A stretch of DNA of 64,000 nt from Mytilisepta virgata (GCA_028015205.1 CM051516.1:60764230-60828229); one strand, 5' to 3'; positions 60,601-64,000 are shown, counted from the stretch's first letter. A program made the numbers and translations. Notes: a model not told the origin generated them from the letters alone.

Positions 60601-62878
60601 ACACCACCCAAATTCGAACTTGATCTGTTTTTCGTGGTAATAAGCATTGTGTATAAGTTTCATAGCATTTGGTTGGGGGCAAAGTAAAGTAAGAGTGCAG
60701 AAATGGCAAATTTGGCAATATTACAATTTATAAAGGGACATAACTTCAGAAGGGTAAAAGTGACGCCACCCAAATTCAAACTTGATCTGTTTGGTAGTAA
60801 TAAGCATTTTGTACAAGTTTCATAACATTTGGTTGAGGCAGAGAACAGAAACCAATTTCGGGACTTACGTACGGACAGGACAAGGGTAAACCTTAATGCA
60901 CCCTTTCTTAGTTACAGGAATAGTTGAATCTGTGTACAAAGAGCTAAGGGACAAGCAAGTTCTCTTTATTCAGAGGTTTTTCAACATGGGACCATTTTCA
61001 CTATCCCCTTAATAAACAGTGATCTGATGTGTAGAAGTGCCCTTTAAAGAGTTTTGGATGTATATTTTGAGAAGTCAGAATTCCAAACAATCTAAGTCAG
61101 AAACTCAATCTAATTTCTAATCTGTAAATTTGATATAATTACTATAACTTAAAGATAATTTATGTAGAACATACAGCATTGTTTTTAATATCCATATCAC
61201 ACATATGTTCTACAAGAGCTTTACAGGCTTCTTCTTGGCACCAGTGTGCTGCAGCATGGAGAGGTGTCCATCCATCATGATCTCTGGCATTTACATCCAC
61301 TCCAGCTTGTAGTAATACACTGAAATATATGTTAGAATGCTTCAATCAAATAAATTTAGTAACATATACAGTAATTAATCTGTTTTTCTAAATACTAAGA
61401 CTGGTAATTTGTCTGATGTTTTTTGCCATTTTCCATTCATTGAATGAAGCTGACGGTGGGCAACACAATTAATTTAAGGATGTTCGCTGGTCATGTTTTT
61501 GAATTTTTGTCAGATGTTCAGAATCATCTGGTTTTATCCATTTGAATGCCATAAATTATTTTTCCCACTAACACCCAATTTCATTTCATAAATCTTTTGC
61601 ATGCAGAATAATAAGCAATTTGTAAAAATCTTATAAAATCCTTGTTATTATTTAATGGTTTTTGAGAAATAAAAGCTATGTAAAATCAAGAGAGCATATT
61701 TTCCCCGCCAAATTTTCAATGGCTTATATCTCGAAAACAAGAACACGGACCTATAATTCTTTTTCGCTCTTTTAGTTCCTTTATTAATCAACTATCAATA
61801 TTTACCAAAGTTATGAAAAGCTTGTTATTTTGAAACTAAGCAGCGAACATCCTTAACTAGCAATTTAGGTAATTAATGTTACTGCTTGTAAACTTATATC
61901 ATTTTTGATTGACTGAAATTGCTACTTGTTAGTTTTAGCATTAGAAGGGATTACTCGCTTTATGTAATATTACTGTCTTGAAAAATCTGTCTACATTTAT
62001 TAGAAAAATCTCATCTCTTTTCTAAAAAATATATATATATATAATAATATTATAACTTGTATATATGATATTGTCTGCATGTTCGTTCTGTTGTCGTTCA
62101 CTGTATATCTATTATATAGTTTGACCTCATGTAACACATCTTTGTATATGTGTCTGAGTGTATTAATAAAATCTATAAGTATGTGATGTGGGAGCACACT
62201 CCATTAATGAAAGTGGAAAATTTAACAATTCTGTCCAGAACCCACAATAATCAGTGTTTTTAGACTATTTATATTCTACCAAGGAAACCCAGGACAACTT
62301 GTTTAATATAATTACTAGCTAACTAATGTTAATACTTATTAACATTGCTACTTTTCATAACTACTACTCGCTTTTTTATCTTTAATGTAAAGCAGAATAA
62401 TATACAGCTGCCTCTCGATATCTCAAAGTGGAAGGAAATAGTTTGAGATAACAGGAGTTTGAGATATCAGGAGGAAATATAGTGCAAAGTTCAATCTAGG
62501 GACCAAAACATTACTTTCAGATATCAGTTTTGAGATAAAAGAGTTTGAGATAACGAGAGTGAAATTGTGTTTCGTTAGTAAGCACTCCTTACAAAAGCAT
62601 CATAATGGGATGACCAGTAAAAGGAAAATGTAGTTTGTTAATAATATTGTCTTTAGTTTTCTTTTAACTTACCTAATAACTTTCATATAACCTTTAGCAG
62701 CTGCCACATGGAGAGCAGTGGCACCTGTTTTCTGATGCCGTTTCTCCTTGACGGACTTATTATTCAGCCATTTATTAGCATCTTCTAACATCTGGCTTTC
62801 TTCTTCAGCTCTGGCAGCATCAGCATCTATATCTATATTAATCATTAATTCATTCTGTTGAATCTTTTCTCTAATATT
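6684..62878 (-). CDS. PPP1R12A: Myosin phosphatase targeting subunit (MYPT / PPP1R12 family), 5'-partial, multi-exon
   Basis: This is the regulatory subunit that brings protein phosphatase 1 to myosin light chain and other cytoskeletal substrates. It is spread over at least 25 exons on the minus strand; the N-terminal PP1-docking motif and first ankyrin repeats lie outside the window. Seen in order: ankyrin repeats ([11 protein letters not shown]), acidic Ser linker, SGLRKTGS and SRSLSSPR phosphosites, [12 protein letters not shown] (counterpart of vertebrate Thr696), [11 protein letters not shown] (counterpart of Thr853), a Lys/Glu coiled coil, and a zipper ending VISKLSK. All introns are GT-AG and every junction keeps frame. 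The window encodes about 925 residues, so the whole protein would be near 1,100, close to vertebrate MYPT1 (about 1,030). In vertebrates ROCK phosphorylates both RRST sites and inhibits the phosphatase; that role is inferred here. The family assignment is very secure. Whether it is the only MYPT gene in this animal cannot be seen. Confidence 0.95.
9175..9383 (+). repeat. Dispersed repeat, copy 1 (GAAGACCCATTGGTAGCC type)
   Basis: About 209 bp shared with 19089-19282, including tttagtgtgcc(c)tccattttgctgaac, a GC-rich inverted pair (gcccgc ... gcgggc) and ttgaagacccattggtagcc. The two copies have the same orientation. It has no coding capacity, and its class is unknown. Confidence 0.7.
9431..9436 (-). 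terminator. Candidate polyadenylation signal for the proximal terminal exon
   Basis: On the minus strand ATTAAA lies about 530 nt after the version A stop. A GU-rich stretch (tgtgtgtttc) follows roughly 25 bases further on. This is the arrangement expected of a cleavage site, but no AATAAA is seen in the same interval and transcript ends are unknown. Confidence 0.35.
9967..10053 (-). CDS. PPP1R12A: MYPT proximal terminal exon (leucine zipper version A)
   Basis: The exon is 87 nt including the stop and encodes [20 protein letters not shown] followed by RVISKLSK. The acceptor is gctccttccag, in phase 0 after the 11124 exon. It is as long as the distal terminal exon and closely similar to it ([14 protein letters not shown] shared), so the two are a tandem-duplicated pair. 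Zipper heptad positions are kept. Compared with version B and with vertebrates it has Arg and Thr in place of Gly and Ile in the GALIRV core. The stop is followed at once by gtaata, so a donor may overlap the end. Confidence 0.88.
   Translation of the reverse strand, partial: HMDKIKAENRKLKEENRALTRVISKLSK
11124..11174 (-). CDS. PPP1R12A: MYPT exon: coiled coil, [14 protein letters not shown]
   Basis: The exon is 51 nt (17 codons, phase 0) and encodes [17 protein letters not shown]. It aligns with vertebrate MYPT1 EKRERRALERRISEMEEELK. The acceptor is atattttatag and the donor AAG|gtaatg. It is the last shared exon; downstream the transcript can use either of two terminal zipper exons. Confidence 0.96.
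11222..11640 (+). repeat. Three-copy tandem repeat with a long poly-G run
   Basis: Three units of about 137-167 bp begin gacagttgttgttcgttatc (11223, 11360, 11527) and contain ctacacataagggtcatggta and aactggtttaatcccacca. The second unit carries 28 consecutive G (11437-11464). The array starts about 50 bases upstream of the 11124-11174 exon in transcription order. Confidence 0.8.
12155..14397 (+). mobile_element. 2.2-kb HINE/pearl-like element (family 2, copy 1)
   Basis: The left side carries atacgaccgca at 12182, matched in inverse at the right end (tgcggtcgtat, 14383-14393). Inside are a duplicated block (12410-12600 and 13080-13280) with poly-C/poly-A tracts, two units of about 260 bp (13308-13830), and three units of about 160 bp (starting near 13851, 14012 and 14172). 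Next come a GAC-rich microsatellite (14308-14350) and a perfect 14-bp-arm palindrome (14365-14393). There is no transposase. A second copy lies at 57433. Antisense ORFs such as 12949-13401 are by-products. Confidence 0.72.
14365..14393. repeat. Perfect 29-bp palindrome at the right end of family 2 copy 1
   Basis: The sequence reads atacgaccgcaaaa, one base, then ttttgcggtcgtat. A 14-bp perfect stem with a one-base loop at the element terminus is the 3' hairpin expected of rolling-circle-like elements. The identical palindrome is at 59374-59402. Confidence 0.9.
14424..14570 (-). CDS. PPP1R12A: MYPT exon: C-terminal coiled coil
   Basis: The exon is 147 nt (49 codons, phase 0). It starts [20 protein letters not shown] and continues as a Lys/Glu/Leu heptad helix to DTNDKR. 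It matches the coiled coil that begins KKLYEQILAENEKL in vertebrate MYPT1, which mediates dimerisation and binding of the small subunit. The acceptor is ttttttccag and the donor CGG|gtaaac. The start of the upstream 12-14 kb repeat element lies 27 bases beyond the donor. Confidence 0.96.
14571..16762 (-). other. Intron, nothing recognised
   Basis: AT-rich intron between the 16763 and 14424 exons. I see no repeat family shared with other parts of the window and no coding-like ORF with splice sites. Confidence 0.6.
16763..16879 (-). CDS. PPP1R12A: MYPT exon: Ser/Tyr-rich segment before the coiled coil
   Basis: The exon is 117 nt (39 codons, phase 0). It encodes [20 protein letters not shown] and ends with INLDYKK. 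It aligns with the vertebrate stretch containing RYETSSTSAGDRYDSL and ending DFKK just before the coiled coil. It can follow either the 30576 exon (long form) or the 22875 exon (short form). The acceptor is gttttgtag and the donor AAG|gtataa. Confidence 0.94.
19089..19282 (+). repeat. Dispersed repeat, copy 2 (GAAGACCCATTGGTAGCC type)
   Basis: The second copy of the repeat at 9175-9383, in the same orientation, with a small deletion after tttctgctctt and several substitutions in the GC-rich inner part. The downstream phrase ctttgacacattcccc is shared. Confidence 0.7.
20597..20764. repeat. Short inverted-repeat element with telomere-like core
   Basis: Imperfect terminal inverted repeats (ttacttttggagacccactc against the complement of gagtggctcccctaaagtaa) flank a core with two near-identical units of gtaagggtttaggattaggg. 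The repeat is TTAGGG-like but not a regular telomere array. A spurious Pro/Asn repeat ORF lies on the opposite strand. Confidence 0.5.
22875..23144 (-). CDS. PPP1R12A: Alternative first exon of a small MYPT isoform (M20/M21-like)
   Basis: This 90-codon exon starts [15 protein letters not shown] and is rich in Ser, Gly, Tyr and His (a GHSGY repeat near its end); it ends SYSPYLR before donor AAGG|gtttgt in phase 0. An in-frame TGA lies three codons upstream of the ATG and no AG acceptor lies between them. Acceptor-like AGs just inside the exon are mostly in phases that do not fit the preceding exon. The best reading is an intragenic first exon spliced to 16763-16879, giving about 223 residues: this segment, the coiled coil and the zipper. 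In vertebrates PPP1R12B makes a similar small subunit from an internal promoter; the analogy is inferred. It contains SRSGSTSS, which recalls the vertebrate GRSGSYS phosphosite. Confidence 0.75.
23190..23260 (-). promoter_or_regulatory. Possible core promoter of the small MYPT isoform
   Basis: On the minus strand, GGTATAATCC (23198-23207) lies about 55 bases, and GGTTATATGG about 105 bases, upstream of the ATG of the alternative first exon. Either could act as a TATA element with a short 5' leader. AT-rich introns produce such strings often, so this is only a candidate. Confidence 0.2.
24711..24888. mobile_element. MITE-like element with CTCTCGTTATCTC termini (copy 1)
   Basis: A 178-bp element whose ends are inverted: agtcgactctcgttatctc at the left and gagataacgagagtcaact at the right, one mismatch in 19. 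The inner part repeats gaaattcgacttaa-type phrases. It has no coding capacity. Related ends occur at 62404-62570. Confidence 0.7.
25620..26400 (+). repeat. Decayed pearl-like repeat with a period of about 161 bp
   Basis: The phrase ttacaactta/c-tc followed by a gtcaagctgctg-like string recurs at 26081 and 26242, a spacing of 161. A degenerate GACGGACG-type microsatellite follows (26328-26370). The layout matches family 1 but the sequence differs; the ends were not found. Confidence 0.5.
26495..26577. repeat. 41-bp tandem duplication
   Basis: The phrase gttcaaatcaccattcttct followed by attacaggagatggaga occurs twice, 41 bp apart, nearly identical. It is a recent local duplication in intron. 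Confidence 0.9.
27657..28706 (+). mobile_element. Element with 15-bp inverted ends and six ~160-bp core units (family 3, copy 1)
   Basis: The termini are tgtgtcgcctgcgga (27657-27671) and tccgcaggcgacaca (28692-28706). The core has six units whose anchor gaaatatatatgcaca recurs at 27711, 27873, 28034, 28190, 28353 and 28513, a spacing of 156-163. A (GACGCAA)n-type microsatellite follows at 28614-28665, then a right-end stem (tgtgtcg ... cgacaca). The copy at 54285 has only two core units. It is non-coding. The architecture matches bivalve pearl/HINE elements. Confidence 0.75.
30085..30461 (+). mobile_element. Pearl-like element, short copy (family 1, copy C)
   Basis: It starts acaagaggctcaagagaaca, contains about 1.5 core units (ccttccaaagatgcttcatac and ccttccacagatgcttcata), a short ACGG microsatellite, and the right end aagctcacatgg ... 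ggccaggtgacc. It is closest to copy E. It lies 115 bases from the 30576 exon. Confidence 0.7.
30576..30626 (-). CDS. PPP1R12A: MYPT exon: acidic/Lys linker
   Basis: The exon is 51 nt (17 codons, phase 0) and encodes [17 protein letters not shown]. The position and charge match the Glu/Asp-rich run after Thr853 in vertebrates. The acceptor is atatttttag and the donor AAG|gtaaga. In the long transcript the next exon in phase is 13.7 kb away at 16763-16879. Confidence 0.92.
31016..31116 (-). CDS. PPP1R12A: MYPT exon: second inhibitory RRSTG phosphosite
   Basis: The exon is 101 nt. It encodes [20 protein letters not shown] followed by SYDPSK. It aligns with vertebrate MYPT1 SIRERRRPREKRRSTGVSF, whose Thr (853) is the second ROCK site. 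The acceptor is aatactttcag and the donor AAG|gtaaga. It ends in phase 0. Confidence 0.97.
31181..32490. repeat. 34-bp minisatellite, about 38 copies
   Basis: The unit is ataaccaatggaatacagag plus acaactctatcctc, 34 bp. It fills the intron between the 32723 and 31016 exons. Variant units (ttcattaacaatgg, cagacacaac, cagagaaaac, aattctatattt) recur at a spacing of 340 bp, showing a ten-unit higher-order repeat. The ORFs it contains arise from the 102-bp frame cycle and are not genes. Confidence 0.95.
32723..32878 (-). CDS. PPP1R12A: MYPT exon: basic Ser-rich linker
   Basis: The exon is 156 nt. It starts [20 protein letters not shown], includes [13 protein letters not shown], and ends with Asp/Lys-rich sequence. 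The RRSAS motif is a further basic-directed Ser site. The acceptor is a run of T followed by cag, and the donor is AAAG|gtaata. The intron that follows is filled by a 34-bp minisatellite. Confidence 0.93.
34294..34372 (-). CDS. PPP1R12A: MYPT exon: Ser/Arg-rich linker
   Basis: The exon is 79 nt and encodes [20 protein letters not shown] followed by STDSTS and one split base. It is Ser/Arg-rich disordered sequence. The acceptor is catgtttttcag and the donor TTCAG|gtagat. Phases fit both neighbours. Confidence 0.9.
35218..35442 (-). CDS. PPP1R12A: MYPT exon: [12 protein letters not shown] motif and DTK repeats
   Basis: The exon is 225 nt (75 codons, phase 0). It opens [18 protein letters not shown], matching GVTLTDLQEAEKTI right after Thr696 in vertebrates. 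A degenerate four-residue tandem repeat follows ([16 protein letters not shown]), encoded by a 12-bp repeat, and the exon ends PIRRRYKPD. The acceptor is gttatttatttcag and the donor GAT|gtaagt. The DTK array looks lineage-specific. Confidence 0.95.
35584..35752. mobile_element. Foldback element with arms of about 38 bp
   Basis: The left arm (35584-35621, containing ggatgtgggaggataggaag) pairs with the right arm (35714-35752, containing cttcctaccctcccacattc). A smaller inverted pair (cacaggacac ... atcctgtgcc) lies inside. It is non-coding and lies just downstream, in transcription order, of the 36818 exon's intron. Confidence 0.7.
36818..36908 (-). CDS. PPP1R12A: MYPT exon: first inhibitory RRSTQ phosphosite
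   Basis: The exon is 91 nt and encodes [20 protein letters not shown] followed by [11 protein letters not shown]. It aligns with the vertebrate MYPT1 block starting RRSYLTPVRDEESESQRKAR and ending RRSTQ. The Thr in RRSTQ is the ROCK/ZIPK inhibitory site (Thr696 in vertebrates) and the surrounding Arg residues are kept. The acceptor is ttactaccag and the donor CAG|gtatga. Confidence 0.97.
37491..37796 (-). CDS. PPP1R12A: MYPT exon: Tyr/Ser segment, basic helix and Thr/Ser-rich tract
   Basis: At 306 nt this is the largest exon. It starts [20 protein letters not shown], then has a basic helix ([11 protein letters not shown]), then a long Thr/Ser/Ala run, and ends TNYSYPYRR across the junction. 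The Thr/Ser run corresponds to the equally Thr-rich region just upstream of Thr696 in vertebrate MYPT1. The acceptor is cttgatacag and the donor AGAAG|gtttgt. Small ORFs in its other frames are shadows. Confidence 0.93.
39231..39277 (-). CDS. PPP1R12A: MYPT exon: short basic linker
   Basis: The exon is 47 nt and encodes [15 protein letters not shown] plus a split Arg codon. The acceptor is tattttacag and the donor AAAG|gtatgt. It contains an RRST motif, but without the flanking sequence that defines the two inhibitory sites, so it should not be mistaken for them. Confidence 0.88.
39595..39632. repeat. (TA)n microsatellite
   Basis: Nineteen uninterrupted TA dinucleotides in the intron downstream of the 40687 exon. 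Confidence 0.95.
39636..39757. repeat. 61-bp tandem duplication next to the TA microsatellite
   Basis: The block aaagaaatctacagttacag ... atggatactgaggga occurs twice with a spacing of 61 bp. It directly abuts the TA run. Confidence 0.9.
40687..40884 (-). CDS. PPP1R12A: MYPT exon: SGLRKTGS and SRSLSSPR phosphosite region
   Basis: The exon is 198 nt (66 codons, phase 0). It carries [18 protein letters not shown] and [17 protein letters not shown]. These align with vertebrate MYPT1 segments containing TWRLGLRKTGSYG and TRSASSPRLSS, whose serines (445 and 472) are NUAK targets that create 14-3-3 sites. Both serines are conserved here. The acceptor is gttggaacag and the donor AAT|gtgagt. Confidence 0.95.
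42017..42172. mobile_element. Foldback element with arms of about 50 bp
   Basis: The left arm (ggaaaatctcagacaccctc region, 42021-42074) pairs with the right arm (gggtgtctgagattttccgg region, 42113-42167). Outer ends aacacc and ggtgtt also pair. Overlapping ORFs on both strands are a consequence of the palindrome, not genes. Confidence 0.75.
43319..43498 (-). CDS. PPP1R12A: MYPT exon: Glu/Lys helix and Ser-rich phosphosite cluster
   Basis: The exon is 180 nt (60 codons, phase 0). The first half is a Glu/Lys helix; the second half holds [20 protein letters not shown] and then APSK. The LSRSLSAP motif repeats the LSRSLSSP motif of the next exon, so the basic-Ser (14-3-3 type) site seems to be present twice. 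The acceptor is cttcttataag and the donor GAG|gtagtc. Confidence 0.9.
44685..44879 (-). CDS. PPP1R12A: MYPT exon: acidic/basic low-complexity segment
   Basis: The exon is 195 nt (65 codons, phase 0 at both ends). It starts [20 protein letters not shown] and continues with Lys/Asp/Glu-rich sequence ending TKETLK. The acceptor is attaattttag and the donor AAA|gtaagt. The long charged stretch is typical of the disordered central region of MYPT proteins. No specific motif is recognised. Confidence 0.9.
44992..45918 (+). mobile_element. Pearl-like element (family 1, copy D)
   Basis: It starts actaaaggctcaaaagagcc and has the family phrase ctgtatcgctcacctgaa. A diverged core includes tggtttcagaggagaacatc and the related phrase agtttcagaagagaagattt. 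It ends with a degraded GACGG run and cgaccgtgagctaaaaag. ORFs on both strands inside it are non-coding by-products. Confidence 0.68.
46509..46552 (-). CDS. PPP1R12A: MYPT exon: short Gln/Asn/Ser linker
   Basis: The exon is 44 nt. With the split G of the preceding exon it encodes [15 protein letters not shown] and ends in phase 0. The acceptor is ctgctttcag and the donor CAG|gtaaag. It has no domain and is placed by phase and splice sites only. Confidence 0.85.
46624..46737. repeat. 57-bp tandem duplication
   Basis: The block ttcacttcaaagattttatt ... aacagaggaaat occurs twice, 57 bp apart, just downstream (lower strand sense: upstream) of the 46509 exon. Confidence 0.9.
46881..47028. repeat. 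72-bp tandem duplication
   Basis: The block cattatggtttttccccata ... attatctaaacaaa occurs twice with a few substitutions, spacing 72 bp. Confidence 0.9.
47264..47421 (-). CDS. PPP1R12A: MYPT exon: Ser-rich acidic linker
   Basis: The exon is 158 nt. It starts [19 protein letters not shown], continues with a charged helix, and ends in a Ser/Glu run ([16 protein letters not shown]). The acidic Ser run corresponds in position to the Ser/Glu-rich block that follows the ankyrin repeats in vertebrate MYPT1. The acceptor is aattattttag and the donor ACAG|gtaaga. If the preceding cassette exons are skipped, the junction reads KRRSSV, a basic-directed kinase consensus. Confidence 0.93.
48184..48280. 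repeat. 50-bp tandem duplication
   Basis: The block actgggccgacagatcattt ... attggtccagta occurs twice, spacing 50 bp, nearly identical. Confidence 0.9.
49649..49684 (-). CDS. PPP1R12A: MYPT 36-nt cassette exon
   Basis: A candidate exon of 36 nt that inserts a hydrophilic His/Asp-rich segment ([11 protein letters not shown]) before RSSVTRMS. The acceptor is catctaatag and the donor CACAG|gtataa. Both ends are in phase 2, so it is frame-neutral and independent of the 18-nt exon. It sits alone in about 8 kb of intron. Confidence 0.66.
49685..51828 (-). other. Intron, nothing recognised
   Basis: AT-rich intron between the 36-nt exon and family 1 copy E. No repeat family or coding-like ORF was recognised. 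Confidence 0.55.
51829..52526 (+). mobile_element. Pearl-like element (family 1, copy E)
   Basis: It starts acaagaggctcaagagaatt followed by the family phrase gagcctgtatagctcacctg. The core has four units of about 155 bp; the phrase (g)gtccttcca ... gcttcataccaagtt recurs near 51915, 52070, 52226 and 52378. The right end is gccctttgggccaggtgag. The ACGG run is degraded. Confidence 0.72.
52884..53038. mobile_element. 155-bp MITE-like element with TACAGTCAAACCT termini
   Basis: Exact 13-bp terminal inverted repeats (tacagtcaaacct and aggtttgactgta) flank a 129-bp non-coding core with gcgacctcccgtattaagc. There is no transposase. No direct flanking duplication could be fixed by eye. Confidence 0.7.
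53760..54245. repeat. Degenerate array of AGTCCAGAATRCTGACAGG units
   Basis: The phrase aagtccagaatactaacaga and variants (agtccagaatgctgacaggc, agtccaatatactgacagat, agtcagatatactgacagac) recur at irregular spacing. A last unit occurs beyond the family 3 insertion at 54657-54705, so the array appears split by that element. Confidence 0.6.
54285..54657 (+). mobile_element. Family 3 element with two core units (copy 2)
   Basis: It starts tgtgtcgcctgcggatgtc and ends ttccgcaggcgacacaa. Core anchors gaaatatata and ggaatatata lie at 54336 and 54491, so there are only two units against six at 27657. The short microsatellite gacgacgcaagacgaaag precedes the same right-end stem. Confidence 0.75.
55751..55768 (-). 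CDS. PPP1R12A: MYPT 18-nt cassette micro-exon
   Basis: A candidate micro-exon of 18 nt that would insert SRSDSQ between GKR and RSSV. The acceptor ttgtttacag and donor AAAG|gtttag are good, and both ends are in phase 2, so inclusion or skipping keeps frame. It is too short for a similarity call, so it rests on splice sites, phase and position. The 6-residue product is Ser/Arg-rich, as expected in this linker. Confidence 0.6.
56233..56400. mobile_element. 168-bp foldback element, arms of about 65 bp
   Basis: The left arm begins ggggataactgtattgtatt and the right arm ends aatacaatacagttatcccc. Pairing continues through cagttgccgacgtaaacc / ggtttacgtcggcaactg and into an inner pair gtttacctgg / ccaggtaaac. 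It is a nearly complete hairpin with few mismatches and is non-coding. Confidence 0.85.
57061..57125 (-). CDS. PPP1R12A: MYPT exon: linker after the ankyrin domain
   Basis: The exon is 65 nt and encodes [20 protein letters not shown] followed by R and the split codon AG. There is no recognisable domain; it is assigned from strong splice sites (actttttcag acceptor, AAG|gtatgt donor) and phase. It ends in phase 2, which fits all three possible downstream exons at 55751, 49649 and 47264. Confidence 0.85.
57433..59407 (+). mobile_element. 1.9-kb HINE/pearl-like element (family 2, copy 2)
   Basis: It is the same element as 12155-14397, with left motif atacgaccgca at 57462, poly-C/poly-A tracts, and reduced core units (one fewer 260-bp unit, two 160-bp units with a deletion). 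A (GAC)n run lies at 59320-59356 and the same palindrome at 59374-59402. Orientation matches copy 1. Confidence 0.72.
59409..59660. repeat. About 114-bp tandem repeat, 2.2 copies
   Basis: The phrase tgttgcatgtaattttac recurs at 59414, 59529 and 59641 and includes caataggagttatctccctt. It abuts the right end of family 2 copy 2. Confidence 0.85.
59794..59868 (-). CDS. PPP1R12A: MYPT exon: last ankyrin repeat
   Basis: The exon is 75 nt (25 codons, phase 0 at both ends). It encodes [20 protein letters not shown], which matches the vertebrate MYPT1 segment starting GQTAFDVADEDI, the end of the ankyrin domain. The acceptor is tattttag and the donor TCA|gtaagt. After this exon the protein becomes low-complexity. 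Confidence 0.95.
60440..60880 (+). repeat. Tandem repeat with a 161-bp period, about 2.7 copies
   Basis: The phrase ggtaataagcattgtgtata followed by agtttcataacattt recurs at about 60475, 60636 and 60797. A short cgtacggacaggac string follows the last unit, as in the other pearl-like arrays, but no terminal hairpin was identified. Confidence 0.7.
61175..61319 (-). CDS. PPP1R12A: MYPT exon: canonical ankyrin repeat
   Basis: The exon is 145 nt and encodes [18 protein letters not shown] followed by [20 protein letters not shown] and then [11 protein letters not shown]. It is the best-conserved piece of the gene; the [12 protein letters not shown] core is almost invariant in MYPT proteins. The acceptor is atatttcag and the donor GCT|gtatgt. 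It completes a codon split with the preceding exon and ends in phase 0. Confidence 0.96.
62404..62570. mobile_element. MITE-like element with CTCTCGTTATCTC termini (copy 2)
   Basis: The ends ctctcgatatctcaaa and tttgagataacgagag are inverted. Inner phrases gtttgagataac/atcag recur. It is related by its ends to the element at 24711, but the core is different. Confidence 0.55.
62673..62878 (-). CDS. PPP1R12A: MYPT exon: linker helix and ankyrin repeat start
   Basis: This is the first exon visible in the window, 206 nt. It encodes a charged helix ([18 protein letters not shown]) and then an ankyrin repeat beginning [15 protein letters not shown]. This matches the vertebrate MYPT1 stretch that contains [14 protein letters not shown]. 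The donor is ATTAG|gtaagt; the exon ends two bases into a codon that the next exon completes. The acceptor (acatatag at 62879) has a weak pyrimidine tract, so the upstream boundary is the least certain of the set. The reading frame is closed by a stop immediately before that acceptor. Confidence 0.88.
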
Positions 62879-64000
62879 CTATATGTATTTAACTTGGCTC
62901 TGACGGGTTTTTATAAATTTTTAAAAACCACATGTTGATTAATTTGTCACAAGCTGTCTTATAAAAAATCACAATATTCAACATTTTCCATTCAATCACT
63001 ATATGAGAAACCATATTTCATCCCTTTAACATAATAATTTTGAAAATCTATCTAATATCCATAGTTAACTTTCCAATTTTAAAATCTCTGACAGCCAGCC
63101 TGACATTTTAAGGTCTGAATTATATAATCAGGAAAAAAATGTGGTATATTCTGTATTTCATAGTTATAAGGTATTTGTAAATTGTACTTGTCTGAAAGTA
63201 TCCAATCTGCAAGTAGCCACCAATAAGAATGTACCATTAATTCTGGGTCATTTTAGGTTGCTAAATGTATATGTAGCAGTGTGAATCAATAAATTTTATG
63301 TTACAAGTCTATTCTTAAATCTGAAAATTATTTCAATCAATTGTTTAATATAATTTCCATCTTAACAATACCGAATTACAGTACTACATGAAGAATTTCT
63401 TATTTCAATGTTTACTGTCAACTCAGAATGCATCATATACAGCTTGCAAGAAACTGGCTGACTTTACTTGAACAGTACCACACTTTATAGTTAGTTCTGT
63501 TTGGTTTTACTATTTTAAACAAGATGTCTTTCTACATTTTATGACATTTGGCTAAATTTCATAGCGGAAAACAACACAAATATTTAGTATAAAAAAGAGA
63601 AACTTAAGCCAAAAAGTCAATGAGAACTTAAAAATATCAAATTTTCTAGTTATGATTCACTTAAAGTTATAGCAGCTATGAAAATTATGATTTCAAAGTA
63701 TCTCGGAAAAATGCTATTTTGAAAGCCAAAGACATGAATTAAGGTACATGTATATTTATATGTCTAGGGTTGCATAATTGTTTCCAATTAAGGTAATTAC
63801 ACTAATTTCCAAGAATATTTCGCATAGCCTGTAGAGGTCAGGCTGATTATTCAATGGTACTTTATGGAAATGACCATGCTTTGAATTTGTTGACCAAAGA
63901 AGTAAGAACATAAAGATTGTAATTGGATTTCAAATTGTAATGGTATTTTTGCATTATTTTATTTCTACCATCTCAGTTTAGGATCATTTCAATTACAATC
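62879..64000 (-). other. Intron upstream of the first visible MYPT exon
   Basis: AT-rich sequence without recognised exons or shared repeats. Upstream MYPT exons (PP1-docking motif and first ankyrin repeats) should lie beyond the window. Confidence 0.5.

Overview
The window is eukaryotic and almost certainly from a bivalve mollusc, most like a mussel. It is AT-rich and intron-dense. Its introns carry several non-autonomous repeat families of the bivalve pearl / Helentron-associated type: about 160-bp tandem cores, an ACGG- or GAC-rich microsatellite, and a right-end hairpin. There is no sign of prokaryotic organisation, and no long ORF represents a stand-alone gene.

One gene fills the window on the minus strand, running from high to low coordinates: the myosin phosphatase targeting subunit (PPP1R12A/B family, MYPT; Mbs in Drosophila, mel-11 in C. 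elegans). I rebuilt it exon by exon from splice sites, reading phase and similarity to vertebrate MYPT1. The 5' part (PP1-docking motif and first ankyrin repeats) lies beyond base 64000. Within the window come the last ankyrin repeats (62.9-59.8 kb), an acidic/Ser-rich linker with two tiny phase-neutral exons (57.1-46.5 kb), and a Glu/Lys-rich region (44.9-43.3 kb). They are followed by the Arg-Lys-Thr-Gly-Ser and Ser-Arg-Ser-Leu-Ser phosphosite exon (40.9-40.7 kb), a Ser/Thr-rich exon (37.8-37.5 kb), the first inhibitory RRSTQ site (36.9-36.8 kb), the second RRSTG site (31.1-31.0 kb), a coiled coil (16.9-11.1 kb) and a leucine-zipper C-terminus. Using all cassette exons and one terminal exon, the exons add to 2,778 nt, which is 926 codons including the stop, with no frame break.

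Three isoform switches are visible. (1) Two alternative terminal exons (9967-10053 and 6684-6770), both exactly 87 nt and in the same phase, each encode a complete leucine zipper ending VISKLSK-stop. (2) An ATG exon at 22875-23144, with an in-frame stop just upstream and a donor in phase with the next exon, looks like an intragenic alternative first exon. It would give a small protein of about 223 residues, comparable to the vertebrate small subunit M20/M21. (3) Cassette exons of 18 and 36 nt lie in the linker after the ankyrin repeats.

The rest is intron or 3' flank. It holds at least five copies of one pearl-like family (1-110, 921-2239, 30085-30461, 44992-45918, 51829-52526), two copies of a roughly 2-kb element (12155-14397, 57433-59407), and two copies of a third element with 6 versus 2 core units (27657-28706, 54285-54657). 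It also holds a 34-bp minisatellite with a 340-bp higher-order period (31181-32490), several short foldback or terminal-inverted-repeat elements, and small tandem duplications.
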